Positions 1-12,288 of a stretch of 34,762 nt of DNA are shown here, in pieces (within the stretch, counting starts at the first letter, position 1; every line of letters starts with the position of its first letter). A program made the position numbers and the translations under genes. The notes beneath the pieces are model-generated. The model worked only from the letters and a program-made list of their open reading frames with translations, searched no databases and had not been told where the DNA came from. This stretch comes from Gallionella sp. (lineage in GTDB: Bacteria; Pseudomonadota; Gammaproteobacteria; Burkholderiales; Gallionellaceae): contig JABEVF010000092.1 of NCBI GenBank assembly GCA_013043965.1, forward strand, positions 1 through 34,762, read 5' to 3'.

Positions 1-135
1 AGTCTTCAGAACCTTGATCTTGCCAGCAATGGCGGCCCACTTCTACCGCTTTCTAGCTCATAAATTCAACTCGTACACAGAGTTTTGCAAGAGGCTCAAC
101 TTTCACCGATTTTTTCATCACCCGGACACCACATC

Positions 136-882
136 ATGACCCGCTGGAAAGCCTCCGCCATACATCTGGCCATTAGCGCGACCATTGCGATCATCGCACT
201 GGCACTGATGCTGCTGCTTTGGTACGCGCCACCCTTCTTCTCGTCTGCCGGGGGACGGCAAGTCCTGCTGATCATGCTCGGGGTCGATGTCACGCTGGGC
301 CCGCTGATCACGCTGATCATTTTCAACGCCCAAAAGACCCGCAAATCACTCGTGTTCGATTTCATCGTGATCGGCATCTTGCAATTTTCCGCGCTGTTGT
401 ATGGCACTAGCGTGATGTTCCATGGTCGCCCGGTGTTCGTGGTGTTTATCAAAAACTCCTTCGACATGGTGCTTGCCAATCAGTTGAGTGACGTGGATAT
501 CCGCAAAGCCAAACCAAGTTATCGTTCGCTGCCGCTCACCGGGCCGGTTTATGTGTATTCGGAATTGCCCGGCAACATCAAAGAAAGAAACGAGGTCGTG
601 CTGGCCGCATTCTCGGGGAAAGACCTGCCGGTGTTTCCCCAGTACTACCAGCCGTATGCCGGGCGCGAGCGCGCGGTGGGTCTGGCCGCGAAGCCCATCG
701 CCGATCTGAAGAAACTCAATCCGGGCCGGATCGCCGAGATCGACGACGCGATACGGCGCAACGGATGGGTAGAGTCAGAAATCGGTTTTGTACCTTTGCG
801 TTCAAAGTTCGAAGACATGGCGGTGGTAGTCAACAAGCGCGACGGCAAGATACTCACCATGTTGAAAATGCCGCCCTGGTAA
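136..882 (+). CDS. TfpX/TfpZ family type IV pilin accessory protein
   Basis: This looks like the inner-membrane accessory protein (TfpX/TfpZ family) that in other bacteria is encoded near a pilin gene and helps assembly or stability of particular type IV pilins. From the chosen ATG the protein is 248 residues with three hydrophobic segments at about 9-29, 42-63 and 72-92, then a soluble, mostly periplasmic-type C-terminal region. The family-like core is the stretch around LLIMLGVDVTLGPLITL. An in-frame TTG at 85 would add 17 residues that do not look like the family, so the ATG at 136 is preferred, although no strong ribosome binding site is visible before it. The first 135 bases before it show no convincing gene; a pilin gene could lie just outside the window. 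It is convergent with the FAD oxidase. The membrane architecture is seen; the function is from family resemblance. Confidence 0.8.
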   Translation: MTRWKASAIHLAISATIAIIALALMLLLWYAPPFFSSAGGRQVLLIMLGVDVTLGPLITLIIFNAQKTRKSLVFDFIVIGILQFSALLYGTSVMFHGRPVFVVFIKNSFDMVLANQLSDVDIRKAKPSYRSLPLTGPVYVYSELPGNIKERNEVVLAAFSGKDLPVFPQYYQPYAGRERAVGLAAKPIADLKKLNPGRIAEIDDAIRRNGWVESEIGFVPLRSKFEDMAVVVNKRDGKILTMLKMPPW

Positions 883-929
883 GACTGGCTTGCATTCCAT
901 TTTCTATCAGAATGCGACAATCCGGCTGA

Positions 930-2321
930 CTAGAGCACCTTGCCCGGGTTCATCAGACGCTGCGGATCGAGCGCGCGCTTGATGTTACTCATCAGCTCCA
1001 ATTCCAGCGCACTCTTGTAATCGCGTATGGTGTCGCGCTTGAGTTGGCCCAGCCCATGTTCCGCACTGATGCTACCGCCCAGTTCGCGCACAACCTCATA
1101 GACCAGTTTGTTGACCGTGCTTTCCTGCTCCGCGATGAAGCGTTTATTCGCCGCGCCATCGGGCATCGAGACGTTGTAATGGATGTTGCCATCACCCATG
1201 TGGCCGAACGCCACCACACGCACACCCGGATAGTTGTTTTGCAATACGCCATCGGCGTGCAATAGGAATTGCGCAATCTGGCTGACTGGCACGGACACAT
1301 CGTGCTTGATGCTCAGGCCCTCGCGTTTTTGCGCCTCGCTGATGTTGCGGCGCAGCTTCCACCACTGTTCGGCGATCCCGGCATCGGCCGTGATCTGATA
1401 ATCAAACCTTGGCGAGGTAAAACCGGTGAAGGTGTGGCGCAAGGACTCTTGCATCGCGCTCTTTGACACATCGCCCAATTGCACCAGCAAATACCAGCGA
1501 TGCGCCTCATCGAAAGGGTCGCGGGTTTCGGGAATATGCTTGAACACCAGCTCCAAACAATCCCGCGACATCAGTTCAAAAGCACTCAGGGTATTGCCGC
1601 ATTCTTTGCGCACCAGTTCCAGCATTCTTACCGCCGAAGTGGCGTTGCCCACCGCAAGGATGGCTGTGACGGTGGCCTGGGGCTGAGGAAATAGCTTCAA
1701 TACGGCGGCGGTGACTATGCCCAGCGTACCTTCCGCGCCGATGAACAGATGTTTCAGATCATATCCGGTATTGTCCTTACGCAAACCGCGCAAACCGTTC
1801 CAGATGCGCCCGTCCGGCAGCACAACCTCCAGCCCCAGCACCAGATCGCGCATATTGCCGTAGCGCAACACGCCGATCCCGCCGGCGTTAGTGGAGATAT
1901 TCCCGCCGATCTCGCAATGCTCGGCGATCGCGGTCAAACCCAGAGGGAATAAACATTCCGCGTTTCCCGCCGCCTCGCGCACTGCCGCCAAAGTGCAGCC
2001 CGCCTGCACCGTCATGGTGTGGTTACTGGCATCCACCGCGATAATCTTATTCATGCGCGACAGATTAACAACGACTTGCTTGACCTCGGGGACCGGCACG
2101 CTGCCGCCGCAAAGGCTGGTGTTCCCGCCTTGCGGCACGATAGCGATTTGATGCGCCGCGCACAACTTCACGACATCGGAGACCTGCCGTGTATCGGCAG
2201 GCAACACCACCGCCAGAGCGCGCCCCGAATAGCGCCCGCGCCAATCGGTGCAATAGGCAGAGGCCGCCGACCCTGTCAGCACATGTTCCGCGCCGACGAT
2301 GTTTTGCAGCAGTTCGATCAT
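930..2321 (-). CDS. GlcD-like FAD-linked 2-hydroxyacid oxidase/dehydrogenase
   Basis: A 463-residue flavoprotein of the FAD-binding PCMH plus FAD-oxidase C-terminal family, the group that holds glycolate oxidase subunit GlcD, D-lactate dehydrogenase and D-2-hydroxyglutarate dehydrogenase. The N-terminal half carries the FAD-pyrophosphate motif PQGGNTSLCGG and the following GGNISTNAGGIGVLRYGN segment. The C-terminal half has the GHMGDGNIHYNV and SAEHGLGQLKR motifs that place metal and substrate ligands in this family. It ends with the usual LMNPGKVL. The likely reaction is oxidation of a D-2-hydroxyacid to the 2-oxoacid with electrons passed to quinone or another acceptor; the exact substrate cannot be read from sequence. 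No GlcE/GlcF partners are adjacent, which argues for a single-subunit D-lactate or D-2-hydroxyglutarate type enzyme. It lies 143 bases downstream of priA on the same strand. Confidence 0.88.
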   Translation of the reverse strand: MIELLQNIVGAEHVLTGSAASAYCTDWRGRYSGRALAVVLPADTRQVSDVVKLCAAHQIAIVPQGGNTSLCGGSVPVPEVKQVVVNLSRMNKIIAVDASNHTMTVQAGCTLAAVREAAGNAECLFPLGLTAIAEHCEIGGNISTNAGGIGVLRYGNMRDLVLGLEVVLPDGRIWNGLRGLRKDNTGYDLKHLFIGAEGTLGIVTAAVLKLFPQPQATVTAILAVGNATSAVRMLELVRKECGNTLSAFELMSRDCLELVFKHIPETRDPFDEAHRWYLLVQLGDVSKSAMQESLRHTFTGFTSPRFDYQITADAGIAEQWWKLRRNISEAQKREGLSIKHDVSVPVSQIAQFLLHADGVLQNNYPGVRVVAFGHMGDGNIHYNVSMPDGAANKRFIAEQESTVNKLVYEVVRELGGSISAEHGLGQLKRDTIRDYKSALELELMSNIKRALDPQRLMNPGKVL

Positions 2322-2464
2322 TTCAACGGGGGTTGCAATTCAAGATGGGAAAGCATTGCAAATAACAGAACAGAAATGGGGGGTGTCGCATTTTCACTGA
2401 GCGACAGCGTGTAATGGCGGTGGATAGACATTGTTATTCCTTGGTTTTGAGCCGGTGCGACACT

Positions 2465-4660
<2,196 letters not shown>

Positions 4661-4702
4661 ATCGAGTCAGAAGAATGGCCAGTGGATTGTCGCAGAAATC
4701 AA

Positions 4703-4731
4703 GGAAGCCGCAGGGAACACCTGCGGCTTCC
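4703..4731 (-). terminator. Perfect 12-bp hairpin after hemE
   Basis: Arms 4703-4714 and 4720-4731 are perfectly complementary around a 5-base loop, and one more A-T pair extends the stem. Read on the minus strand it follows the hemE stop by about 55 bases and is followed by the moderately U-rich run TTGATTTCTG. That makes it a plausible but not ideal rho-independent terminator for hemE. Confidence 0.5.
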
Positions 4732-4734
4732 TGT

Positions 4735-4774
4735 AGCTCGCGAACACATTATCGCGAGCAAGCTCGCTCCTGCA
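4735..4774. repeat. REP-like palindromic element
   Basis: An 8-bp perfect inverted repeat (4736-4743 with 4752-4759) overlaps a second one (GCGAGC at 4754-4759 with GCTCGC at 4762-4767), so the two hairpins are mutually exclusive. The right flank CTCCTGCA is shared with a second element near 33343. The form resembles short extragenic palindromes (REP) as known from Pseudomonas. It lies between hemE and priA and codes for nothing I can see. Confidence 0.45.
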
Positions 4775-4785
4775 TGGGTTATGCC

Positions 4786-5850
4786 TTAATGGTATTTGCG
4801 GCTCAGCTCATGCACCGCCGCAACCAGTGCCGCCGCGTGATCGGGGTTGGTGTGTTGCGAGATGCCGTGGCCCAGGTTGAACACATGGCCGCTGCCGAAG
4901 CCGTAGCTGCCCAGCACTTTTTCCACTTCGCTGCGTATCGCATCGGGAGAGGCGAACAGTACAACGGGATCGAGGTTGCCTTGCAGCGCGACCCTGTCCC
5001 CGACTTTCTGGCGGGCGATACCGATGTCCATGGTCCAATCCAGGCCGACCGCGTCGCAACCGATGTTCGCGATGCTGTCTATCCAGATGCCGCCACCTTT
5101 GGTGAAGACGATGTTGGGTATCCTCACGCCGTCTTTTTCTTTGATCAAGCCGGCGATGATGCGCTGCGTATAAGGCAGCGAGAATTCGTGAAACGCCGCA
5201 TGGGACAACACGCCGCCCCAGGAATCGAAAATCATCACCGCTTGCGCGCCCGCTTCGATCTGCGCGTTCAGGTAGTTGATGACCGATTGCGTGGTCACTT
5301 CGAGGATGTGGTGCATCAGCTTGGGCTCGTTGTACATCAGGATCTTCACCTTGGCGTAATCGTCGCTGCCGCCGCCCTCGACCATGTAGCAAGACAGCGT
5401 GAACGGGCTACCGGAAAAGCCGATCAGCGGCACGCTGCCGTCCAATGCTTTGCGTATCTGAGTCACGGCATCGGTGACATAGCGCAGATCCTTATCGATG
5501 TCGGGCACACGCAAAGTCATGATCTCGGCTTCGGTGCGCAACGGACGCTCGAACTTCGGACCCTCGCCGTCCGAGAAATACAAACCCAGCCCCATCGCAT
5601 CGGGGACGGTCAAAATATCCGAGAACAGGATCGCCGCGTCCAGTGGGAAACGCTCCAGGGGTTGCAGCGTCACTTCGGTGGCGAAATCGGGGTTCTTGCA
5701 TAACCCTAAGAAGCTGCCCGCCGTCTTGCGCGTGGCGCGGTATTCCGGCAGATAGCGTCCGGCCTGGCGCATCATCCACAGCGGCGTGTATTCGGTAGGC
5801 TGGCGCAGCAGGGCACGTAAAAAGGTATCGTTCTCTAATTTGAAGTTCAT
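4786..5850 (-). CDS. hemE: Uroporphyrinogen decarboxylase
   Basis: HemE removes four carboxyl groups from uroporphyrinogen III to give coproporphyrinogen III in the cytoplasm. The 354-residue protein has the N-terminal signature [16 protein letters not shown] (residues 23-38), the catalytic aspartate in FSDIL (D78) and the second signature around [18 protein letters not shown]. The start is supported by a GGAAAG ribosome binding site six bases before the ATG. It follows gltD by 151 bases, a spacer with a large imperfect hairpin, and precedes priA. HemB and HemL, two earlier steps of the same pathway, are encoded about 20 kb away in this window. Confidence 0.98.
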   Translation of the reverse strand: MNFKLENDTFLRALLRQPTEYTPLWMMRQAGRYLPEYRATRKTAGSFLGLCKNPDFATEVTLQPLERFPLDAAILFSDILTVPDAMGLGLYFSDGEGPKFERPLRTEAEIMTLRVPDIDKDLRYVTDAVTQIRKALDGSVPLIGFSGSPFTLSCYMVEGGGSDDYAKVKILMYNEPKLMHHILEVTTQSVINYLNAQIEAGAQAVMIFDSWGGVLSHAAFHEFSLPYTQRIIAGLIKEKDGVRIPNIVFTKGGGIWIDSIANIGCDAVGLDWTMDIGIARQKVGDRVALQGNLDPVVLFASPDAIRSEVEKVLGSYGFGSGHVFNLGHGISQHTNPDHAAALVAAVHELSRKYH

Positions 5851-5908
5851 TGTTACTTTCCGAATTTAATTTCTGAAACCTGAAAAAAACCGTCCACGAA
5901 AAACACGA

Positions 5909-5973
5909 AAACAAGCCTGGAAAAACCCTCGGCAACACTTACTGTGTTCAGGCGATTTGGGTTTTGCTTGTTT
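5909..5973. repeat. Large imperfect inverted repeat in gltD-hemE spacer
   Basis: The segments AAACAAGC (5909-5916) and AAAACCC (5922-5928) are complementary to GGGTTTT (5959-5965) and GCTTGTTT (5966-5973), with a 5-base bulge. An inner small hairpin (AACAC/GTGTT) sits in the loop. On the minus strand the structure lies after the gltD stop and is followed by T-rich sequence. It could end gltBD transcription, or be the leader of hemE. Confidence 0.45.
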
Positions 5974-6001
5974 CATACCTTTCGCGGGCAAATGCTTTTA
6001 A

Positions 6002-7468
6002 TTAGCGTGGCAACACCGATGAGCCCATCAAGAATTCATCCACCGCACGGGCACACTGGCGGCCTTCGCGTATCGCCCAAACGATCAGCGACTGGCCACG
6101 ACGCATATCGCCTGCCGCGTACACTTTGGCTTTGCTGGTGCGGTAACAACCCGCGCCGTCCGAGGTGGCCTTGATGTTACCGCGCACGTCTTTTTCCACA
6201 CCGAATGCGTCCAGCACTTTCTGCACCGGGCTAACGAAGCCCATCGCCAACAACACCAGATCGGCGTGCAGTTCGAATTCGCTGCCTGCTATTTCAACCA
6301 TCTTGCCGTCTTTCCACTCGACGCGAACGCACAGCAGTTTTTCCACTTTGCCATTGCTGCCGAGGAAGGCTTTGGTGGATACCGACCAATCGCGATTCGC
6401 CCCTTCCTCATGCGAACTGGAGGTGCGCATTTTCATCGGCCAGTTCGGCCACACCAGCGACTTGTTTTCCTGTTCCGGCGGACGCGGCATCACCTCAAAT
6501 TGCGTGACGGACAACGCGCCGTGACGGTTCGAGGTGCCCACGCAATCCGAGCCGGTATCACCGCCACCGATCACCACCACATGCTTGCCGGTGGCCCTGA
6601 CCTGTGCCGGCAACACGTCGCCCGCGTTGACGCGATTCTGTTGCGGCAGGAAATCCATCGCCGGATAGATGCCGCTCAATTCGCGGCCGGGCACAGGGAG
6701 GTCGCGCGGCGTTTCCGCGCCGCCAGCCAACACCACCGCATCGAAATCAGCCAGTAACTCTTCCGGCGAAATAGCGGTGGTCGCCATGTTGTTCACACCG
6801 CCGAGATCACCGTCAACGCCAACAAACACCGATGTCTTGAAGGTCACGCCCTCCGCTTCCATCTGCGCCATGCGGCGGTCGATGTGGGATTTTTCCATCT
6901 TGAAATCGGGGATGCCGTAGCGCAGCAGCCCGCCGATACGATCATTCTTTTCGAACACCGTCACGTCATGCCCGGCCCGCGCCAGTTGCTGCGCGGCGGC
7001 CAACCCTGCCGGACCCGAACCCACCACGGCGACCTTCTTGCCGGTCTTCTTTGCCGGAAGCAGAGGCACGACCCAACCGTTTTCCCATCCCTTGTCGATG
7101 ATCGCATGCTCGATGGATTTGATGCCGACCGCGTCATCGTTGATGTTCAGGGTACACGCGGCCTCGCAGGGAGCGGGGCACACGCGCCCGGTGAACTCGG
7201 GAAAATTGTTGGTGGAGTGCAACACGTCCAGTGCCTCGCGCCAGTTGCCGCGATACACCAGATCGTTCCAATCGGGAATGATGTTGTTGATCGGGCAGCC
7301 GCTCATACAGAACGGGATGCCGCAATCCATGCAGCGCGCACCCTGCGTCTTTGCCTGGCCATCGTCCAGATGCAACACGAACTCCTGATAATTTTTGACC
7401 CGTTCCGCGACTGGCAGGTTGGCTTCCGCCAGTCTTTGGAATTCCATGAACCCGGTGGGCTTACCCAT
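6002..7468 (-). CDS. gltD: Glutamate synthase, small (beta) subunit
   Basis: GltD passes electrons from NADPH through FAD and iron-sulphur clusters to the large subunit GltB, which makes glutamate from glutamine and 2-oxoglutarate. The 488-residue protein has N-terminal cluster-binding cysteines C46, C49, C54 and C58 and a second group at C97, C101 and C105. The FAD-binding GSGPAG is at 150-155 and the NADPH-binding motif is [15 protein letters not shown]. The start codon overlaps the gltB stop by one base (TAATG) and is preceded by GGAGG seven bases upstream, so the two are translationally coupled. Length and motifs are normal for the family. Confidence 0.97.
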   Translation of the reverse strand: MGKPTGFMEFQRLAEANLPVAERVKNYQEFVLHLDDGQAKTQGARCMDCGIPFCMSGCPINNIIPDWNDLVYRGNWREALDVLHSTNNFPEFTGRVCPAPCEAACTLNINDDAVGIKSIEHAIIDKGWENGWVVPLLPAKKTGKKVAVVGSGPAGLAAAQQLARAGHDVTVFEKNDRIGGLLRYGIPDFKMEKSHIDRRMAQMEAEGVTFKTSVFVGVDGDLGGVNNMATTAISPEELLADFDAVVLAGGAETPRDLPVPGRELSGIYPAMDFLPQQNRVNAGDVLPAQVRATGKHVVVIGGGDTGSDCVGTSNRHGALSVTQFEVMPRPPEQENKSLVWPNWPMKMRTSSSHEEGANRDWSVSTKAFLGSNGKVEKLLCVRVEWKDGKMVEIAGSEFELHADLVLLAMGFVSPVQKVLDAFGVEKDVRGNIKATSDGAGCYRTSKAKVYAAGDMRRGQSLIVWAIREGRQCARAVDEFLMGSSVLPR

Positions 7469-10400
7469 TATGCGGCCTCCAACTCATTATTTTTTTGCGC
7501 GGCAATTTCCTGCAAGGCGCGACGGTATTCGGTCGGCATCACCTTGGTGAATTTTGGCAAATACGTTGCCCAGTTCTCCAGAATCAGACGCGCGCGTTCG
7601 CTGCCGGTGTACAACAAATGTTTTTCGATCTGCTCGCGCAACGCATGCTCGTCAGCCTGGTTGAGATGGTTGAAATGCACGCGACCGTGGCTCTCGGGCA
7701 CTTCATCATTCGCATCGAGCGAGACCAATTCTTCCGGCACGGGTTCGAGTGCGACCATAGCCAGATTGCAACGTTTTTCAAAGTTGCCGTCCTCATCCAG
7801 CACGAAGGCCACGCCGCCCGACATCCCCGCCGCGAAGTTGCGGCCGGTCAGGCCCAGCACGACCACCATCCCGCCGGTCATGTACTCGCAACCGTGATCG
7901 CCCAGACCTTCCACGACCGCGACCGCGCCCGAATTGCGTACCGCGAAACGCTCGCCCGCCACGCCGCTGAAGTAGCATTCTCCGGAAGTCGCGCCATACA
8001 TCACGGTATTGCCGACGATGATGTTCTCGTGCGACACCAGCTTCGCTTCGTCCGGCGGCATGATGGCGATACGCCCGCCACACAAGCCTTTTCCGACATA
8101 GTCGTTGCCTTCGCCGCGCAACTCGAACGAAATCCCATGCGCCAGAAACGCGCCGAAACTCTGACCAGCCGTACCGCTGAATTTCACCTGTATCGTGTCG
8201 GCCGGCAAGCCGGTCTGGCCGTAGCGCTTCGCCACTTCGTGCGACAACATCGTGCCGACAGTGCGGTTGACGTTGCTGATCTTGCTTTCGATGACCACAG
8301 GCTGTTTGTTGTTCAAAGCCTGCTGCGCGCTTGCGATCAGCGAATTATCCAGGGCTTTCTCCAACTCGTGATCTTGTGTGCTGTCGTGGCGACGCGCCAC
8401 GCTGACGGGCATATCGGGCTGATGGAACACCTTGGAGAAATCCAGTCCCTGCGATTTCCAATGCGCGATGCCGTGCTTCACATCCAGCAAATCGCTGCGC
8501 CCGATCAAATCTTCAAACTTGCGCACGCCCATTTGCGCCATCAGTTCGCGCAACTCTTCGGCGACGAAGAAGAAGTAGTTCACCACATGTTCCGGTTGAC
8601 CGGTAAATTTGCGACGCAACTCGGGATCTTGTGTCGCCACACCGACCGGACAGGTGTTCAGATGGCACTTGCGCATCATGATGCAACCTTCCACAACCAA
8701 CGGAGCAGTCGCAAAACCGAATTCGTCCGCGCCCAGCAACGCGCCTATCAGCACGTCGCGCCCGGTCTTGATCTGACCATCGACTTGCAGGGTGACGCGT
8801 CCGCGCAACTGGTTCAATACCAGGGTTTGCTGCGCTTCCGCCAAGCCCAATTCCCAAGGTGTGCCCGCATGCTTGATCGAGGAGATCGGCGATGCGCCGG
8901 TTCCGCCGTCATGGCCGGATATGGTGATGTGGTCGGCCTTGGCTTTGGATACCCCTGCCGCCACCGTACCCACGCCGACTTCGGACACCAGCTTCACCGA
9001 GATCGACGCGTTCGGATTCGAGTTCTTCAGATCATGGATGAGCTGCGCCAAGTCTTCGATGGAATAAATATCGTGATGCGGCGGCGGCGAGATCAAGCCC
9101 ACGCCGGGCACGGAGAAACGCAGCTTGGCGATGTACTCCGACACTTTTCCACCGGGCAATTGGCCGCCTTCGCCGGGTTTCGCGCCCTGTGCCATCTTGA
9201 TCTGGATCTGGTCGGCGCTGCTCAGATATTCCGCTGTCACGCCAAAACGACCCGACGCGACCTGCTTGATCTTGGAACGCAGCGAGTCGCCGGGCAGCAT
9301 CTTCCGGTCCGCCTCGATACGGCTCTTGCCGATGATGTCGGACAACATCTCGCCGCCCTTGAACGGCTTGAAACGCGCGGGATCCTCGCCGCCTTCACCG
9401 GTATTCGACTTGCCGCCGATGCGGTTCATCGCGATGGCCAGCGTGGTATGCGCCTCGGTGGAGATCGAGCCCAGCGACATCGCGCCGGTGGCAAAACGTT
9501 TGACGATGTCCTTGGCCGGTTCGACTGCATCCAATGGCACAGCCGCACCGACCGGCTTGATGTCGAACAGGCCGCGCAAAGTTTTCAGCTTCTGGCTTTG
9601 GTCGTTGATGAGCTTGGCGTATTCTTTGTAGGTCGAAGTATTATTGGTGCGCGTGGCACTCTGCAATTTGGCGATAGAGTCCGGCGTCCACATGTGCTCT
9701 TCGCCGCGCACGCGCCAGGCGTATTCGCCACCGGCTGCGAGCGCGTTGCCCAACACGGGATCGTTGCCGAACGCGCTACGATGCGTGCGCACGGTCTCTT
9801 CCGCCACCTCTTTGAGCGAGATGCCTTCGATCTGTGTCGCCGTGCCGGTGAAATACTCGGCCACGAAGCTGGCGTTCAAACCGATAGCTTCAAAAATCTG
9901 CGCGCCGCAATAGGATTGATAGGTCGAGATTCCCATCTTGGACATCACTTTCATCAAACCTTTGTCGATGGCTTTGATGTAACGTTTCTTCGCTTCCTTG
10001 GCTTCGATGTTGGCGGGCAACTTCATGGCCGCGATAGTTTCATACGCCAACCACGGGCAGATCGCTTCCGCGCCGTATCCGGCCAGCAAAGCGAAATGGT
10101 GCACTTCACGCGCCGAGCCGGTATCGACCACCAGGCCGGTGCTGGTGCGCAGCCCCAGCCGTATCAGATGATGATGCACTTTGGAACAGGCCACCAGTGC
10201 AGGGATCGCCACGCGCTCCGCCGACATGGCGCGGTCGGACAGAACCAGCACGTTGCAGCCCTCGGCCACGGCCTTGTCGGCTGCGGCACACAAGGCTTGC
10301 ACTGCCAGTTCGCAACCCGGAACACCTTGCTCGGCAGGGTACGTGATGTCCAACACCAGTGAACGGTACTGCCCCTGAGTCAGGCTGCCGATATTGCGCA

Positions 10401-12138
10401 ACTTGGCGATGTCTTCGTTGGACAACACCGGCTGATGCACTTCCAAACGCAGCGTAGGATTGGTTTCGTCCACGCCCAACAGATTCGGTTTCGGTCCGAT
10501 GAAGGATGTCAGCGACATGACAATCTCCTCCCGTATCGGGTCGATAGGAGGGTTGGTCACTTGCGCAAACAACTGCTGGAAGTAGTCGTAGAAGGAGCGG
10601 TTCTTGTTCGACAGCACGGCCAGCGCCGCATCCGTACCCATCGAACCGGTCGGTTCTTCGCCGGCATTCACCATAGGCGCGAGAATGAATTTCACGTCCT
10701 CTTGCGAATAACCGAACGCTTGCTGGATGTCCAACAGGGCCGCATTGAGTTTCGGCTGCTCGTCAACTGGAGGCAGGTTGCCCAGGAAATAGCGCGACTT
10801 CTCTATCCACTGGCGATAAGGTCTAGCGGTGGCGATCTGGGTCTTCAGTTCGCTGTCATCCACGATGCGCCCGGCTTCCATGTCGATCAGGAACATCTTG
10901 CCCGGCTGCAAACGCCATTTCTTCACGACTTTGTGCTGCGGGATATTCAGCACGCCCATTTCGGAAGCGAGCAGCACCACGTCATCGTCGGTAATCAGAT
11001 AACGCGCGGGACGCAAGCCGTTGCGATCCAGCGTCGCGCCTATCATGCGACCGTCGGTGAAAGCCACGGCGGCTGGGCCGTCCCATGGCTCCATCAAGGC
11101 GGCGTGATATTCGTAAAACGCGCGGCGCTCCTCATCCATCAGCGGATTGCCTGCCCAAGCCTCCGGGATCAGGATCATCATCGCGTGCGGCAGCGAATAA
11201 CCGCCCGCCACCAATAGTTCAAGCGCATTATCGAAGCATGCCGAATCGGACTGTTCTCCCACTATCAGCGGCCACAACTTTTCCAGATCTTCACCCAGCA
11301 GATTCGACGACATCGCCGCGTGGCGCGCCGCCATCCAGTTCACGTTACCGCGCACGGTGTTGATCTCGCCGTTGTGCGCGATCATGCGGAAAGGATGTGC
11401 CAGATCCCAGGTCGGGAAGGTGTTGGTGGAGAAACGTTGATGCACCAGGGCCAGTGCGCTCACCACGCTGGAGTCCTGCAAATCCAGATAATACTTGCCG
11501 ACTTGATCGGCCAGCAACATGCCTTTGTAGACGATGGTGCGCGAGGACATGGAAGGGCAATAGAAGCCCTTGCCCTGACCGTTGCCCAAGCCACGCACCG
11601 CGTGCTCCATAGTTTTGCGGATGACGAACAACTTGCGCTCGAAGGCATCCTGATCCGCGCACTGTTTACCCCGCGCGATGAACACCTGACGCACCACAGG
11701 CTCGACCAGCTTCACGCTCTCGCCGAGTATCGAACTGTTCACCGGCACATCGCGCCAACCCAGCACAGACTGGCCTTCGGCGACGATCTTGGCCGCGATG
11801 ATCTGTTCGCAAGCCGCGCGCGCCTGAACGTCACGCGGCAAGAACACCATGCCCACGCCATAGTTGCCCGCTGCGGGCAGAGTCGCGTTCAATGCGGCGC
11901 ATTGCGCGCGCAGAAAAGCATCGGGGATCTGCAACAAAATACCGGCCCCGTCACCCGCCAGCGGGTCGGCACCGACCGCACCACGGTGGGTCAGATTCTC
12001 CAGTATCTGCAAACCCTGGCTGACCATATCATGACTTTTTTTACCCTTGATATGTGCCACAAAACCCACACCACAGGCATCGCGCTCTTGGCGCGGATCA
12101 TATAAACCTTGCTGCATCGGCAAAGAAGAATTGCTCAC
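7468..12138 (-). CDS. gltB: Glutamate synthase, large (alpha) subunit
   Basis: GltB holds the glutaminase and synthase sites of NADPH-dependent GOGAT. Domain order is the N-terminal class II glutamine amidotransferase (mature N-terminal Cys in ERDACGVGF), a central linker, the FMN-binding synthase barrel, and the C-terminal GXGXG beta-helix. The 3Fe-4S cysteines sit in [12 protein letters not shown] around residues 1150-1162. I choose the GTG at 12138, which has a GGGGA ribosome binding site a few bases upstream; the ATG at 12117 (MQQGLYDP) lacks one. Either start leaves a short propeptide before the catalytic cysteine, as is usual. An in-frame ATG upstream at 12207 would add residues unlike the family. 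The gene is the first of a gltB-gltD pair with its own likely promoter and a hairpin-containing leader. Confidence 0.97.
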   Translation of the reverse strand: MSNSSLPMQQGLYDPRQERDACGVGFVAHIKGKKSHDMVSQGLQILENLTHRGAVGADPLAGDGAGILLQIPDAFLRAQCAALNATLPAAGNYGVGMVFLPRDVQARAACEQIIAAKIVAEGQSVLGWRDVPVNSSILGESVKLVEPVVRQVFIARGKQCADQDAFERKLFVIRKTMEHAVRGLGNGQGKGFYCPSMSSRTIVYKGMLLADQVGKYYLDLQDSSVVSALALVHQRFSTNTFPTWDLAHPFRMIAHNGEINTVRGNVNWMAARHAAMSSNLLGEDLEKLWPLIVGEQSDSACFDNALELLVAGGYSLPHAMMILIPEAWAGNPLMDEERRAFYEYHAALMEPWDGPAAVAFTDGRMIGATLDRNGLRPARYLITDDDVVLLASEMGVLNIPQHKVVKKWRLQPGKMFLIDMEAGRIVDDSELKTQIATARPYRQWIEKSRYFLGNLPPVDEQPKLNAALLDIQQAFGYSQEDVKFILAPMVNAGEEPTGSMGTDAALAVLSNKNRSFYDYFQQLFAQVTNPPIDPIREEIVMSLTSFIGPKPNLLGVDETNPTLRLEVHQPVLSNEDIAKLRNIGSLTQGQYRSLVLDITYPAEQGVPGCELAVQALCAAADKAVAEGCNVLVLSDRAMSAERVAIPALVACSKVHHHLIRLGLRTSTGLVVDTGSAREVHHFALLAGYGAEAICPWLAYETIAAMKLPANIEAKEAKKRYIKAIDKGLMKVMSKMGISTYQSYCGAQIFEAIGLNASFVAEYFTGTATQIEGISLKEVAEETVRTHRSAFGNDPVLGNALAAGGEYAWRVRGEEHMWTPDSIAKLQSATRTNNTSTYKEYAKLINDQSQKLKTLRGLFDIKPVGAAVPLDAVEPAKDIVKRFATGAMSLGSISTEAHTTLAIAMNRIGGKSNTGEGGEDPARFKPFKGGEMLSDIIGKSRIEADRKMLPGDSLRSKIKQVASGRFGVTAEYLSSADQIQIKMAQGAKPGEGGQLPGGKVSEYIAKLRFSVPGVGLISPPPHHDIYSIEDLAQLIHDLKNSNPNASISVKLVSEVGVGTVAAGVSKAKADHITISGHDGGTGASPISSIKHAGTPWELGLAEAQQTLVLNQLRGRVTLQVDGQIKTGRDVLIGALLGADEFGFATAPLVVEGCIMMRKCHLNTCPVGVATQDPELRRKFTGQPEHVVNYFFFVAEELRELMAQMGVRKFEDLIGRSDLLDVKHGIAHWKSQGLDFSKVFHQPDMPVSVARRHDSTQDHELEKALDNSLIASAQQALNNKQPVVIESKISNVNRTVGTMLSHEVAKRYGQTGLPADTIQVKFSGTAGQSFGAFLAHGISFELRGEGNDYVGKGLCGGRIAIMPPDEAKLVSHENIIVGNTVMYGATSGECYFSGVAGERFAVRNSGAVAVVEGLGDHGCEYMTGGMVVVLGLTGRNFAAGMSGGVAFVLDEDGNFEKRCNLAMVALEPVPEELVSLDANDEVPESHGRVHFNHLNQADEHALREQIEKHLLYTGSERARLILENWATYLPKFTKVMPTEYRRALQEIAAQKNNELEAA

Positions 12139-12182
12139 GGCGTTCCCCAGTAAATACTCAATAACACTAAAATCTCGAAACG

Positions 12183-12206
12183 AAAAAATGGCGACACACG
12201 TCGCCA
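12183..12206 (-). terminator. Hairpin plus U6 between dgt and gltB
   Basis: GGCGAC (12190-12195) and GTCGCC (12200-12205) pair around a 4-base loop, extended by one T-A pair. On the minus strand six consecutive T follow (12188-12183). It can end dgt transcription, but it also lies about 45 bases before the gltB start and downstream of the predicted gltB promoter, so it may act as a leader attenuator. Confidence 0.6.
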
Positions 12207-12240
12207 AACCAACTGCAAATACAAAAGCGAAAGGGCGGGA

Positions 12241-12269
12241 ATCTTACCCTGTCTCAGGGCATAGGGCAA
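12241..12269 (-). promoter_or_regulatory. Predicted sigma-70 promoter of gltBD
   Basis: On the minus strand, TTGCCC (12269-12264) is followed after exactly 17 bases by TAAGAT (12246-12241). Each box matches consensus at four of six positions. The expected start near 12234 gives a leader of roughly 95 bases containing the hairpin-U6 element. The boxes are seen; promoter activity is inferred. Confidence 0.4.
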
Positions 12270-12288
12270 CCGCGCTGACGGGCGCGGC

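Noticed and set aside
1-63. A frame ending in TAA at 61-63 as the end of a pilin gene before tfpX
   Set aside because: Only 20 codons are visible and they show no pilin C-terminal pattern, so no claim can be made.
4675-5703. A 342-codon plus-strand frame opposite hemE
   Set aside because: Shadow of hemE; no family features and no ribosome binding site.
5881-5935. Possible direct-repeat array in the A-rich spacer before gltD
   Set aside because: Short A-rich similarity (CACGAAAAACACGAAAA) without regular unit and spacer; not a CRISPR.
7495-10362. A 955-codon open frame on the plus strand opposite gltB
   Set aside because: It is the mirror of a GC-rich, highly conserved gene; the protein is rich in His, Arg and Gln with no recognisable domain.
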